A stretch of 64,000 nt of DNA from Verrucomicrobiota bacterium JB023 (GCA_030673895.1 JAUTCR010000067.1:1-64000), one strand, 5' to 3'; positions 28,971 to 39,900 are shown, counted from the stretch's first letter. Numbers and translations: made by a program. The notes: generated from the sequence alone by a model not told the origin.

Positions 28971-29068
28971 GTATCGTGGCGACCTTGCCGGACAAGACCA
29001 TTTCATCACCTCATTTCATCGCGCGGACGGGGTTCAGAAAAAATTCTTCTCTGCAACCCCTCGCGAGC

Positions 29069-29096
29069 TTGACACAGGTGAAAATCTGACTAACGT
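29069..29096 (+). promoter_or_regulatory. Candidate sigma70 promoter for tRNA-Arg
   Basis: TTGACA (29069-29074), 16-nt spacer, TAACGT (29091-29096); predicted start about 29103. Confidence 0.6.
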
Positions 29097-29102
29097 CGCC
29101 GC

Positions 29103-29219
<117 letters not shown>

Positions 29220-29228
29220 ACATTCGGA

Positions 29229-29261
29229 GCGATGGCTGGTCGGAGCCCCAGTGGCCATCGC
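29229..29261 (+). promoter_or_regulatory. Structured hairpin in rpsA 5' leader
   Basis: GCGATGGC (29229-29236) / GCCATCGC (29254-29261), with inner TGG/CCA pairing. Confidence 0.5.
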
Positions 29262-29322
29262 AATATGGGGGCAACTGCCGGATGGATTAAAAACCAAACT
29301 AACCTAACCTTAACCTACAGTT

Positions 29323-31062
29323 ATGAGTACAGCATTGACCGAGCCGGCCAACGATGAGTTGTCGGCTCTTATTGATCAGGAGTTCCGCGAATTTAAAGAG
29401 GGCTCCATTGTGAACGGAACCATTCTCGACATCCGCCCCCAGGTGGTGATCGTCGACATTGGCTACAAATCAGAGGGAGTGATTCCCGTCTCCGAATTCG
29501 AAGACGAGGAAATCGAAGCGGGAGACGAAGTCGAAGTTTTGCTCGAGAAGCTCGAGGACGACGAGGGCATGATTGTCCTCTCGAAAGAAAAAGCAGCCCA
29601 CAAACAGAACTGGGACAAAATCGTTGGCGTTTACGAAGCTGGCGGTCTCGTTCGCGGCAAGGTCAAGGCCGCCGTCAAGGGAGGCCTCATGGTCAACGTT
29701 GGCGTGGAAGCCTTCCTTCCCGGCTCACAGGTGGACATCATCCCACCGAAGGACTTGTCCGAGTATGTCGGCAACGTCTACGAATTTAAAATCGTCAAGG
29801 TCAACGACGACCGTAAGAACATCGTTCTCAGCCGTCGTGAAGTCATCGAGGCCGAGCGCTCCGAGCGCCGCCAGAAGTTCCTCACCACCGTCGCGGTGGG
29901 CGACAAGGTCACCGGTCAGGTCAAGAACCTTACCGACTTCGGTGCCTTCGTTGACCTTGAGGGCATGGACGGTCTTCTCCACATCACCGACATGAGCTGG
30001 GGCCGCGTGACTCACCCGAGTGAAGTTCTCCGCATCGGCCAGGAGCTTGAGGTGCAGATTCTTGAGGTGGACCGCGAGAAAGAGCGGGTCTCCCTCGGTC
30101 TCAAGCAGATGACCGACAACCCATGGGCCGATATCCAGAGCAAGTTCCCTATTGGTTCCGAGGTTTCCGGCAAGGTCACCAAGCTTCTTCCTTACGGTGC
30201 GTTCGTGGAAATCGAGCGCGGTGTCGAAGGCTTGGTCCACGTTTCCGAGCTTTCCTGGGTCAAGCGAATCAATCGCCCAAGCGACGTCCTCGAGCTCGAC
30301 CAGGAGATCAAGGCTGTGGTCCTCGGCATCAGCGAAGAGGAGCAGAAAATTTCCCTCGGTGTCCGCCAGTTGGAGCCAAATCCATGGGACGAGATCGAAG
30401 AGCGCTACCCAATCGGCGCGCAGGTGAAGGGCGAAATCCGCAACCTCACCGCCTACGGTGCCTTCATGGGCCTCGAGGAAGGTATCGACGGCATGATTCA
30501 CGTCTCCGACCTCTCCTGGACCCGCAAGATCAACCACCCGAGCGAAGTGCTCAAGAAGGGCGACGAAGTCGAAGCGGTTGTTCTCTCCATCGACAAGGAG
30601 AACCAGCGTGTCTCCATGGGTATCAAGCAGCTTGATAGCGACCCATGGTCCGACATCGAAGGCAAGTTCAAGGTGGGCGACATCGTCAAAGGAACTGTCG
30701 CGAAGATCGCCAGCTTTGGTGCCTTCGTCAGCCTCGACGGCGATATCGACGGCCTCATCCACATTTCCCAGCTCAGCGAGGAGCATGTGGAGCGCGTCAA
30801 GGATGTCATCAAAGTGGGCGACGAAGTCGAAGCCCGCGTCATCAAGGTCGACAAGCTCGAGCGCCGAATCGGCCTCTCCATCAAGGCGGTCTCCTACAGC
30901 GAAGACCAGCTCGAGAAAGAGAGCCAGAGCTTCGAGTCTCTCCGTCCCGCCAGCGACCTGGTTGGTCTGGAGCAGGCCTTCAACCTCGCAGCCTTCGGCA
31001 ATGCGCCGGAAGAGCCCGAGGAGTGGAGCCCAAGCTCGGAAGACGACGGCGAAGCGAAGTAA
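29323..31062 (+). CDS. rpsA: 30S ribosomal protein S1
   Basis: Six S1 domains (repeated GAFV.L..G..GL.H.S.LSW motifs), acidic tail. Confidence 0.97.
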   Translation: MSTALTEPANDELSALIDQEFREFKEGSIVNGTILDIRPQVVIVDIGYKSEGVIPVSEFEDEEIEAGDEVEVLLEKLEDDEGMIVLSKEKAAHKQNWDKIVGVYEAGGLVRGKVKAAVKGGLMVNVGVEAFLPGSQVDIIPPKDLSEYVGNVYEFKIVKVNDDRKNIVLSRREVIEAERSERRQKFLTTVAVGDKVTGQVKNLTDFGAFVDLEGMDGLLHITDMSWGRVTHPSEVLRIGQELEVQILEVDREKERVSLGLKQMTDNPWADIQSKFPIGSEVSGKVTKLLPYGAFVEIERGVEGLVHVSELSWVKRINRPSDVLELDQEIKAVVLGISEEEQKISLGVRQLEPNPWDEIEERYPIGAQVKGEIRNLTAYGAFMGLEEGIDGMIHVSDLSWTRKINHPSEVLKKGDEVEAVVLSIDKENQRVSMGIKQLDSDPWSDIEGKFKVGDIVKGTVAKIASFGAFVSLDGDIDGLIHISQLSEEHVERVKDVIKVGDEVEARVIKVDKLERRIGLSIKAVSYSEDQLEKESQSFESLRPASDLVGLEQAFNLAAFGNAPEEPEEWSPSSEDDGEAK

Positions 31063-31091
31063 GCTTCCGACAGCCTATCAGTTTAATGAAG

Positions 31092-31120
31092 AACGCCCCG
31101 GATTGCCGGGGCGTTTTTTT
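31092..31120 (+). terminator. Intrinsic terminator of rpsA
   Basis: AACGCCCCG-GATTGC-CGGGGCGTT followed by a T-run. Confidence 0.92.
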
Positions 31121-31222
31121 GTTATGAGGAGGAAGGGCGGCAAAGGCTCCGTCAGGAGTGTGCACCGCCCCTCGATGTTGTCTATGGAGGCAGCGCAGGG
31201 CTCCTCTGTTTGGGAGCTCGCT

Positions 31223-31435
31223 CTAGCTAAAGAGCTTAGCGGCTTCGCCGGGCTCGGGGAATCCGCCGGAACGAACTTTCTTGAAGAGCACCTCGCCATC
31301 CTTGCGGATTTCGAAGATGCCGCCACCTCCACCGACGAGCTTGATATCCTCGTCGGTCACGCCCTGAATTTCAGCCGACACACGGTCGGCTTCCGGACGG
31401 TAATTTCACTTTTGGCAATACTCGATCTCGATCAT
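31223..31435 (-). CDS. SelW-like (Rdx family) candidate selenoprotein, in-frame TGA read as Sec; not in ORF track
   Basis: MIEIEYCQKUNYRPEADRVSAEIQGVTDEDIKLVGGGGGIFEIRKDGEVLFKKVRSGGFPEPGEAAKLFS*. TGA (31408-31406) sits at the second position of the CxxC/CxxU motif. GGGGIFEIRKDGEVLFKK and GGFPEPGE fit the Rdx fold. Stop TAG at 31225-31223. Confidence 0.8.
31373..31408 (-). promoter_or_regulatory. Candidate bacterial SECIS element
   Basis: After the TGA: 14 nt, then AGCCGAC-CGTGT-GTCGGCT (7-bp perfect stem, 5-nt loop with G at loop position 2). Apical loop begins 21 nt after the UGA. Confidence 0.7.
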
Positions 31436-31510
31436 GTCCCTTCTAGGTAGCCCTTGAGCGGGCATCGTGCAAGAGGCGATCGATGCCTTGCCACTGGTCG
31501 CTCTTGTTCC

Positions 31511-31933
31511 TTATTGACCACGCTGTGCAGCTAGGTCTTGCGCAAGGTTTTCCAGCTCCCGAGCCTTCTGTGAGACCGTCTGCCAATGCTTGCCGACTCC
31601 CCAGATCCCGACGACATAGGTGAGGAAAGCGAGCATGGAAAGCCCGCCGAAAATAAGGGAGGAGATTTGCATCAATTCGATGTAGCGATCCATGTCGGTG
31701 CTTAAACCCGTCCCAGATGAGGATGCAGACGCTTTAGCCATCTGATTCCCAAGGTAAGCCTGAAAGCCAATTTGACCGACCATGGTGATAATCAACAGGC
31801 CGACCCCGCCTGCCATCATCCAAGCTGCCCAGAAGGATTTCCCGCGTAAAATGAGAATGGCGGGGGCCATGAGCAGCAGGACAAAACCGAGCGGGATGAG
31901 GAGGGAAATGATCGAGAACGCAATCGATGGCAT
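31511..31933 (-). CDS. Hypothetical small membrane protein
   Basis: Three predicted TM segments, C-terminal charged helix; adjacent and co-oriented with the similar-size 31936..32364. Confidence 0.65.
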   Translation of the reverse strand: MPSIAFSIISLLIPLGFVLLLMAPAILILRGKSFWAAWMMAGGVGLLIITMVGQIGFQAYLGNQMAKASASSSGTGLSTDMDRYIELMQISSLIFGGLSMLAFLTYVVGIWGVGKHWQTVSQKARELENLAQDLAAQRGQ

Positions 31934-31935
31934 GC

Positions 31936-32364
31936 CTATTGGGTGGTTGGATTGGCTTGGGCGGCCCGTTGCTCTGCGTCCACAGTCGCAGCGAGGGCGG
32001 CAGTAATTTCCTCAAGCTCCTTGGTCCGGCGGCAGGTGGCACCGAATTTTGCTGCGAAGGCAATGAGGCCGATAAGGAAGAGCAGAGAAGAGGTAAAAAA
32101 CGCCAGGGCGAAGACGAGTGCTCCCTCAAAGCTGCCGGACTCTTCGAGAAAGATGGCCAGAGCAAGAACACCGAAGGAAAGGGTCATTCCCACGCTCCCG
32201 CCAGCCATCGACTTGGTAGCCCAATAGGATTGGCCGTTGTTGGCCGCAAACGAGCCACCAGTCTGGATGACTAGGACCAGAAGATAGAGGGCGACTATCG
32301 CCTTGCCATAGAGTTCGAAGTCCACGCGCTCATAAGATAGGCTTGGCGGTCCGTCGGGAAGCAA
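31936..32364 (-). CDS. Hypothetical small membrane protein
   Basis: Several TM segments; 2-nt gap to the downstream membrane-protein ORF. Confidence 0.65.
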   Translation of the reverse strand: MLPDGPPSLSYERVDFELYGKAIVALYLLVLVIQTGGSFAANNGQSYWATKSMAGGSVGMTLSFGVLALAIFLEESGSFEGALVFALAFFTSSLLFLIGLIAFAAKFGATCRRTKELEEITAALAATVDAEQRAAQANPTTQ

Positions 32365-32598
32365 AATCTATAGTGTGAGCGTCTTCCTGGCCATCGCTCT
32401 CTCATTGGGGCCTCTCTTCGCCAATTTGGTCGCGGACTAACATTCTGAGGAGATTGAGGCATTCGCCCTTCATTGTTTGAAAATGCGCGGACTTTTAAGT
32501 CTCTTTAAAACTCACGGATAGAGTGGTTTGAGGGATTCATGAAAAATCGTTATCGCATTAAATTGCATATTGATTAGATTGTCCCCACAACGCTTCTT

Positions 32599-34413
32599 AT
32601 GAACCTAACGTCCCTCCAAGTCCTCCTTGCCGTCCTCGTCGGATGGTGGCCCATATTCTTGAATGCAGAGCGAGTGGAGATCGCAGAACGGGGCGGAGCC
32701 TGGCAGGTCTTGGTCGAGGGAGAGCCCTTTTTCATCAAAGGATTCACGTGGTCTCACTGCCCGGTAGGGAAGAAGTATGACTATGACCTCTTCGCTGAAG
32801 AGGAAGCGACGATTCAAGCCGCTTTGCAACGAGATCTGCCATTGATGAAAGAGGCCGGGGCGAACACCTTGCGGCACATCGTCCCCGAAGAATGGATGGG
32901 CAAAATTCATGAACGCTTTGGCTTTTACTTCATCGCCAATGATTACTGCGGGCGGTACGGAGTCACCCTTGATGGCAAATTTATCGCTCATCCGGACTAT
33001 TCTGATCCGAAGACCCGGGAGCTCATCAAGGCCCGGTGGAGGGAGTTGGCCACCCGCTACCGTGATGCGCCCGGCCTCCTTCTTCATGCCTTGGGTAATG
33101 AGAACAACTATGGGTTGCAGTGGGAGTCAGAGGCTGTTGCGAACTTACCGCAAGACGAGCAACAGCGGGAGAAGGCCAAGCACCTTTACTCGCTCTTCAA
33201 TGAAATCGCCGTCGAGGTGAAGGCCATTGATCCCGACCATCCGGTGGGCATCGTGAACGGGGATTTGCAATATCTCGACCTCATTGCTGAGCTTTGTCCT
33301 GATATCGATTACCTCGGCGTGAATGTTTACCGGGGACGAAGCTATCGCGATCTTTTTAAGCGGGTGAAGGAGACCCTCGGGAAGCCCGTCCTCTTCATGG
33401 AGACGGGTTGTGATGCCTATAATGCGGTCACTCATCAGGAGGACGAGCTTGCGCAGGCGAGGATGATTCATGCCAATTGGGATGAAATTTATCAGCATTC
33501 CGGGACGAGAAAGGGCGAGGGCAATTGCCTGGGCGCGATGGTGTTTCAGTGGGCTGATGAATGGTGGAAAACGGGGCAGCAGATTAACCTCCATCAGCAC
33601 GACCGAACGGCGACTTGGTACAATGCGGAGTATCGTTTCGATGCCGCTGCCGATCCCAATATGAATGAGGAATGGTTTGGAGTCTGTGCCATCTATCCCG
33701 AGGTGGTTGATGGTGCGCATCTGATTCGGCCACGCGCCGCCTACTACACCTTGCGTGAGATCTGGCAGGCAAATCCTAACGGGTATTCCAAGGAGGGGGG
33801 AGATTTTCCCTCCTTTTCTCCTGAGAAGATGATGGAGCAATCGCAGCGGGCAGCCAAGGAGCTGGAGGCGAGACGCGTCAAAGCCGCCATCCCGTTCGAG
33901 CGACCGAAAAAGCTCCCGCTCCCCGCAATGGTTTATACAGAGGGAGGAGAGGAAACGCCTTGGGCCCCCTCCGGCTTCATGCCTGCGGAGAACTTTCTCG
34001 CCCTTGATCCATCTTGTCGGATACAGCCTCACGAGGGAGAGACCTGTCTCGCGTTAAGCTACCGCTCGGGAGGTGATTGGTCGGGGCTTGTTTGGCAAAA
34101 TCCGCCCGGCGACTGGGACAATGACCAACCGGGTGGTTATGATTTGAGTGGAGCCACCGTCTTTCGCTTCTGGGCACGCGGCGAAGTTGGGGGAGAAAAG
34201 TTGACCGTCTCAATGGGCGGTCCCTTGACTGGCCTTTATCCGAATACTTTCGAGGCTGAGCTGGGGGAGATCACGCTCACCAAAGAGTGGCAGGTCTATG
34301 AAAAATCGCTTGAAGGAATGGATTTGAGACGGATTAAGAATCCACTGACGTTAGTCTTCAAGGGAAACGGATTTCCCTACCGAGTGTTCTTGGATGATAT
34401 TGGTTTTGAATAG
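32599..34413 (+). CDS. Secreted glycoside hydrolase (GH2/GH5-like TIM barrel) with C-terminal carbohydrate-binding-like region
   Basis: Signal peptide; FFIKGFTW, LHALGNENNYGL (acid/base-like NE), LFMETGCDAY nucleophile-like E; C-terminal beta-rich segment. Confidence 0.8.
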   Translation: MNLTSLQVLLAVLVGWWPIFLNAERVEIAERGGAWQVLVEGEPFFIKGFTWSHCPVGKKYDYDLFAEEEATIQAALQRDLPLMKEAGANTLRHIVPEEWMGKIHERFGFYFIANDYCGRYGVTLDGKFIAHPDYSDPKTRELIKARWRELATRYRDAPGLLLHALGNENNYGLQWESEAVANLPQDEQQREKAKHLYSLFNEIAVEVKAIDPDHPVGIVNGDLQYLDLIAELCPDIDYLGVNVYRGRSYRDLFKRVKETLGKPVLFMETGCDAYNAVTHQEDELAQARMIHANWDEIYQHSGTRKGEGNCLGAMVFQWADEWWKTGQQINLHQHDRTATWYNAEYRFDAAADPNMNEEWFGVCAIYPEVVDGAHLIRPRAAYYTLREIWQANPNGYSKEGGDFPSFSPEKMMEQSQRAAKELEARRVKAAIPFERPKKLPLPAMVYTEGGEETPWAPSGFMPAENFLALDPSCRIQPHEGETCLALSYRSGGDWSGLVWQNPPGDWDNDQPGGYDLSGATVFRFWARGEVGGEKLTVSMGGPLTGLYPNTFEAELGEITLTKEWQVYEKSLEGMDLRRIKNPLTLVFKGNGFPYRVFLDDIGFE

Positions 34414-34476
34414 GTTTGTGGATGCGCAAACCTCACTTGACTATTTAGTGTTTAATAATCAACAATTGATAGAGCT

Positions 34477-35565
34477 GTGGCCAGAGAGATAAATCAACAG
34501 GCAATTGCCGACCGTTTGAACATATCGCGGGCAACGGTTTCCCGTTGCTTCACCGGACATGCCGGCATCAGTCCGGTGACGCGAGCCAAGGTCTTTCAAG
34601 TGGCGGCGGAGTTGGGTTACACCCACATGGAGACGCGAACGCCCTCCGCGAAGAAAAAGAGCCGCAGCGGAGCGCACTTCACCGTTCTCATCTGTTCGGA
34701 GCCCGATGAATACTTTCATGGTGCCTATCAGAGCCCGGGGGAGCAAATCATGGCGGGGGTCTCGGAATATGCCCAAGTTCACCAAGCGCGGGTCGATGTG
34801 CATATCATCCCACCGCAGGTGAGAAGCATCGGGAATCCGGCCTTCGACGGTATTGAAGGCCTCTCCAAGCGCGGCAAGTCCGGTGTGTTGCTGATTTATC
34901 CATTCCCCAAGCCGATCGTCAGTGAACTGTCTCTGAAGTTTCCCTTGGTCTCTCTGGTGGATCAGGCTGATTATAGTAATTTTGATTGTGTCGATGTGGA
35001 CCACTCGGGGGGGATCGCAATGGTGGTCGACCACTTGGTCGCTGCCGGGCATCAGCGTATTGGCTTCTATACCCGCGACTATCCGGTGGAGGCGTCGTGG
35101 TCTTTCCGACGATACAGCGCCTTCGTCGAGAAGATGGCGAGATTGGAGCTCAAAGTCTCCCCCGATGACATTATCGGCATGTTCCCGCAGCGGAAATATG
35201 AGGTCGAGCGAAGCATTGACGAGGCCGCGCGCCGGACATCTCTTGGCGTGACCGCTTGGATTTGTGCTGCTGATCACCAAGCTTTCGACCTAGTGAATGG
35301 TCTTCGCGCACGAGGGGTTCGGGTTCCCGAGGATGTTTCGGTCACTGGTTTTGACGGGCTAGCCCGGTCTCCCGAGCTGCCCAATCTGACCACGGTGGAA
35401 ATTCCCTTCCGGGATATCGGGATGACGGGGGCCGAGCGCTTGGCCTCCCGGCTCAATCGCCGCTTCCATGGTCGTCGTCATGTCTCCGTGATGGGGAACC
35501 TCCGGGAAGGTGAGACGGTGGGGCCTCCTCGTAGTAATCCACAGCCTATCGCGGTGAGCGGTTGA
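34477..35565 (+). CDS. LacI family transcriptional regulator, GTG start
   Basis: INQQAIADRLNISRATVSRCFTGHAGISPVTRAKV HTH; periplasmic-binding-like domain with VDHLVAAGHQRIGF. Confidence 0.93.
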   Translation: MAREINQQAIADRLNISRATVSRCFTGHAGISPVTRAKVFQVAAELGYTHMETRTPSAKKKSRSGAHFTVLICSEPDEYFHGAYQSPGEQIMAGVSEYAQVHQARVDVHIIPPQVRSIGNPAFDGIEGLSKRGKSGVLLIYPFPKPIVSELSLKFPLVSLVDQADYSNFDCVDVDHSGGIAMVVDHLVAAGHQRIGFYTRDYPVEASWSFRRYSAFVEKMARLELKVSPDDIIGMFPQRKYEVERSIDEAARRTSLGVTAWICAADHQAFDLVNGLRARGVRVPEDVSVTGFDGLARSPELPNLTTVEIPFRDIGMTGAERLASRLNRRFHGRRHVSVMGNLREGETVGPPRSNPQPIAVSG

Positions 35566-35582
35566 GCAGGGTGGCAAGTTCT

Positions 35583-36971
35583 TCAAGCGTGGTCTTCGGC
35601 CTCACGCTCTCTCCTCTCGGCCAGTTCACGCACGACGGTTTGCATCTGCTGGTGGCTGAGCTTGTAGCCCAAGAGAATGATGCCGGTAGCTACGGCGAGA
35701 AGGCCGGGAATGAGACTGAAGATGATGCGTAGGCCGTTGAGGGTCGCTTCGCTGGGCGCTTGGTCGGCGACAAATCCGAACAAGGCGAGGGTCCAGCCAC
35801 AGAGGCTTCCCCCGAGGCTGATGCCAAGCTTTTGCGCAAACATGGCTGCCGAGAAGGCAAGACCTGTCATGCGGTGGCCGAATTTCCATTCTCCGAAGTC
35901 CGCCACATCCGTATAGATGGCCCAGACGAGGGCGGGCGTCGGGCCTGCCAGGAGATTCGTGATCAAATTGACGATGACCATCGTGAGGTAGGCATCGCGG
36001 GGGATGAAGAAGAAGCTGCAGATACTCAGACCGTTGAGAATGGTGAGAGCCATGAGCGAATTCCGTTTCCCGAAGCGGCGGGAGAGGTGTCCGGTGAAGA
36101 AGACTCCGAGAATGAAGGCGAGCGTCCCGGTCGTCATGACGAAGGAGGTTCTGTCCAAGAACCACCAGTAGGGACTCGCGTCCGCCCCAGCATAGTATTT
36201 GTAATAGTGGGGTGTGACGGTCCAGCGAATCGCCGCGCTGGAGAGGGTGAGAAGGGCGGCCAGGGCCATGATGACCCAAGGCCGATTCTTGAAAAGAAGT
36301 CGCGCATCGTTAGCAAGCGAACTTCTCGTTTTGGGTGGTTTGACTCGTTCGCGAGTTCCCGCAAAGGTCAGGAGGAAGAAAAGAATGGCCAGGAAGGCAA
36401 GGATCGCCATCGTGTGGGGAAATCCCTTGCCCTCGTCTCCTCCCCCTAACAATCGAACCAAAGGAAGAAAGGCCAGGGAGACCAGCAGCTGTCCGCTAAA
36501 GGCTCCTACGAAGCGAAAGGTCGACAGGGAGGTTCGCTCCTCGGGGGATGCGGACATGACACCCATCAGCGCGGAGTAGGGGACATTGATGGCGGTGTAA
36601 GCCGTCATCAGGAGGATGTAGGTGACATAGGCATAGATGAGCTTGCAGCTTTCACCCAAGGCTGGATTGGCGAAGGCCAGGTAGCCAGCAAGGCCCGCCG
36701 GGACCGCCATCCAGAGCAGATAGGGCCGATAGACGCCGAAGCGGGAGCGGGTGCGATCCGACAGGCTGCCCATGAGAGGGTCGCTGATCGCATCCCAAAG
36801 TCGGGTAACTAACAATAGCGAGCCCGCAGCCGCAGGGTGCAGCATGAAGACATCGGTGTAGAAGTAGAAGATGAAGACATTGACGGCATGAAAGAAGATG
36901 TTCGATGCCGTATCTCCGAGGCTGTAGCTCACCTTCTCCCGAGTGGTGAGTCGGGAAGAAGGAAGGTTCAT
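35583..36971 (-). CDS. MFS sugar transporter (GPH/MelB-like)
   Basis: YSLGDTASNIFFHAVNVFIFYFYTDVF, TRLWDAISDPLMGSLSDRTRSRFGVYRPYLLW. Confidence 0.92.
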   Translation of the reverse strand: MNLPSSRLTTREKVSYSLGDTASNIFFHAVNVFIFYFYTDVFMLHPAAAGSLLLVTRLWDAISDPLMGSLSDRTRSRFGVYRPYLLWMAVPAGLAGYLAFANPALGESCKLIYAYVTYILLMTAYTAINVPYSALMGVMSASPEERTSLSTFRFVGAFSGQLLVSLAFLPLVRLLGGGDEGKGFPHTMAILAFLAILFFLLTFAGTRERVKPPKTRSSLANDARLLFKNRPWVIMALAALLTLSSAAIRWTVTPHYYKYYAGADASPYWWFLDRTSFVMTTGTLAFILGVFFTGHLSRRFGKRNSLMALTILNGLSICSFFFIPRDAYLTMVIVNLITNLLAGPTPALVWAIYTDVADFGEWKFGHRMTGLAFSAAMFAQKLGISLGGSLCGWTLALFGFVADQAPSEATLNGLRIIFSLIPGLLAVATGIILLGYKLSHQQMQTVVRELAERREREAEDHA

Positions 36972-36983
36972 GGTGTTGTTTGG

Positions 36984-39900
36984 TTAGACGTCCAGCAGAC
37001 AGCTGGACGGAATGGTGACCTCGATCCTTTTGAGCGAAATATCACGGGAAACTAAATAACAAGTGACTTCGCGTGATAGCAAGGCTTGAGGAAAAATCTT
37101 ATGGCCTCCATCGATAAAAAAGACGGTGGCCTCATAGTCTGTTGCTTCCGTCGATTCCGAATAGATGATCGGCGTGTTGGCATAGGTGAAGCGCAACGAG
37201 CCTTGCTCAGGATGTGACGGGTTGGCTGTCGTCAATTCCGACCTTCGTAGTAGCTTCGGTTGAAACCTTATCAGGCCCCGCTCGAACCGGACGCCCAACT
37301 CGCCGAAGCGAGCGATAATTCCTTCCTTGGCGTGGCCGGTCAGCCCCGGCTGCTGGGCACCTCCATGGCCCGGGCTGTGACTGTAAGGATCGTGGGGAAA
37401 GGCACCGTAACTGCGCGCCGTCTGGCGAAAGCCGAGCCCGCTCTGGATCTGATGGTAGCTGGCGGCGAGACGATGGAAGGTCTCCTGTCCGACTGCGCTG
37501 AGAGCCACCTCTTGGGTGGCGACGAGAAGCTTGGAGACCATGTGCCAATAGACACAACCCAGGCCTTCATAACTGAACATCCGGCCACTGCGGCCGGTGA
37601 ACATCCGATGCTGGAAGGTCTCTTCATAGAGGGCGAGGATGGCGGCCCGGTCTGCCTCGAGAGCTGGATGACGGGTGCTCAGCTTCGTCACGCGATTGTC
37701 CAGCTCCGCTGCATTGGTGAGGTCGGCATGGAAGCGGAAGCCGCAGGTGCTATCCTCGACGAGTAAGCTTTCGTCACCCACCGCAATGAGCTTGGCCAAG
37801 CCGGGGATGGCTAGCGCAGCCGAGGGGGTGACTTGGTTCGACTCGAGAAATCCATCAATCTCGGCGTCCGGATAGAGGGTGTAGGTGGGATGGCGGTCTG
37901 AGCGCAGCTTGCTGGTTGCGAGGCGGTCTAGTAGGTCGGCGGCTTCTTCCGTGCCAAGGATCCCGGAGGTCAGAATGGCGACCTGGCCCTCAAGCATGAG
38001 CTGGAGATGGCGGAGAGTGAACGAGTCACCGTCAGCAACCAAGACGTTGTAGGCGTGCCATAGTCCATCAGGGCGTTGGTTCTCCCTCAGGGTGGCCCGG
38101 AGGCAGACGGAGGCCCGTTCAAGGAACGAGAGTAAGGCTTCCGCGGAGACCGAGGTCTTGTCCTGTTCTGCTATCGCGTAGACGGCTTCGCGATACTGTT
38201 GCCCGGCCAGGCCAAGCTTCTTGGCGAGTTGGAATCGCTCTTCTCCGTTCAAGTCGTTCACTTCAAGCCAGCGGGGGCTGGCGAGGCCAGCGCCGAGCTC
38301 GGTGAGGAATCGGGCGAGCGGTGGCGAGAGCTGGTAGGAGGAAGCAGCTTGTTCGCCCAGAGTGGATTTGAGAAAGCTGAAGTAGCGATGAAGATAGGCG
38401 GTGGTGACGACGGAGAGCCCCGGCCCGGCCAGTGCGTTATTGGCGTCATTCCATTCCGGCCGTTGCGTGTTCATCCAGATGCCTCCTCCGGGGACGAGAT
38501 TCGCCAGCTTGACGAGGGCAGGGATGAGCAGCTTCTCAAGCATGGTAGCGCGCACAATCTCGCCCGACGGAGTCCGGAGGAGAAAGGCGTCGGCTCCTTC
38601 CTCCTCGCGCGCTGTGTGCAGGTTCTCGTGTCGTTCCCAGTCAAAGCGAATACTGGCGCGTGGGTTGGCAAGGATCTCCTCCCAGGATTTCAATCGATAG
38701 GGAACATCAACGAAGACAAAGTTGGGTTTATCCAGGTTGTTCGCGAGATTTTTGGGATGAATTCCGGCCTTCATCTCGAGGAGCTTGAGGAGGTAGATGA
38801 TCTGATGGTCGCCCCAATAGCCAATCGAAGCCCAAGGGTCCTCGGGATCGGGGACCTCCCAATCCACACCCTCGGAAGTGACGCGGTAGGGATTGTAACC
38901 GTCGATGGTTGAGGCATTAAGAAACTTGGAGATGAATGCGGGAAGATACTCGGGGAAGCTCAGTGCCAGCGCCTTCCAGTTCTGGAAGATGTCCCGCCAG
39001 TTTCCTTCGTAGTGATGGCGGTCGGATTCGTTGCCCTTTAGATTGCGGATGAAAAAGCGGTTCCAAGGACGGCTCGGGTCTCCATGTCTCCGGCTCATGA
39101 CGAGAGGAAGATACTCGGTGGCGAGTCGAAGGAGATCGACATCACCGGTCTCGGAGAGGCGGGCTAGAAGCTCGCGCCGCGGCAAGCTCTCGGGTAGGCT
39201 GAGCAGTGTTTCTTCATGCCTCGATGCCAAGGGCCGGTTTTGTGTCTGAAGGTAATTGAGAAAGGGTGCGCGCCTCAGCGAATAGCCGTCTTCCGGCACG
39301 CCTCCACGCATGATGTTGCAGAGAGTATTCTGGTAGTGATAGAGGGCGACATCCCGCTCGGCGGAATGCTGGACACCGTCTGAAGAAGCGACAAGCTGGA
39401 AGAGGGCTTGGCGTCCTTGCTCGATATCGGTGAAGACGTCGGCCAAGAAACTTTCGGGCTCATTGAGCCTTTGGAGGAGCTTCGCTGTCTCGGCCTGGGT
39501 CTTGTTGATGTCCGCGACGATGTGCCAGCGGAGCGACTGCCGGGGGGCGAGGGTGACCTCGTGCGCGAGGAAGAAGGCGCCCCGTTTCCCCCGGGCCCGT
39601 GCACGATCCTCGACGTGCTGGCCCCGCAGGAAGGTGAGGGCGTCTGGCCGGGTGAGCAGCGTCCGGCTGCCCTCTAGGCCATGCGTCCAGACGGTGGTGG
39701 CAAGCAGGGATTCCAAGGGCTTCGGCTCGTCGGTGATGCCGGAAGCCAAGCGGTGGATTAGGAGCCTGCCATCCGCCAATAATTCACTATGCTTGTATCC
39801 GTCAGCGAGGCAGGAGTACTGTAGCTGGGTCCGGTTCGAGACACCTGCGGGGAGGAAATTGTCGATTCCATCAACTAGGCGGAGGGGGACCTCGCGCTCG

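Noticed and set aside
29725-30786. 353-aa minus-strand ORF
   Set aside because: Antisense to rpsA; its internal repetitiveness mirrors the S1 repeats.
31078-31332. 84-aa minus-strand ORF
   Set aside because: Overlaps the SelW-like reading frame in another phase and has no family signal.
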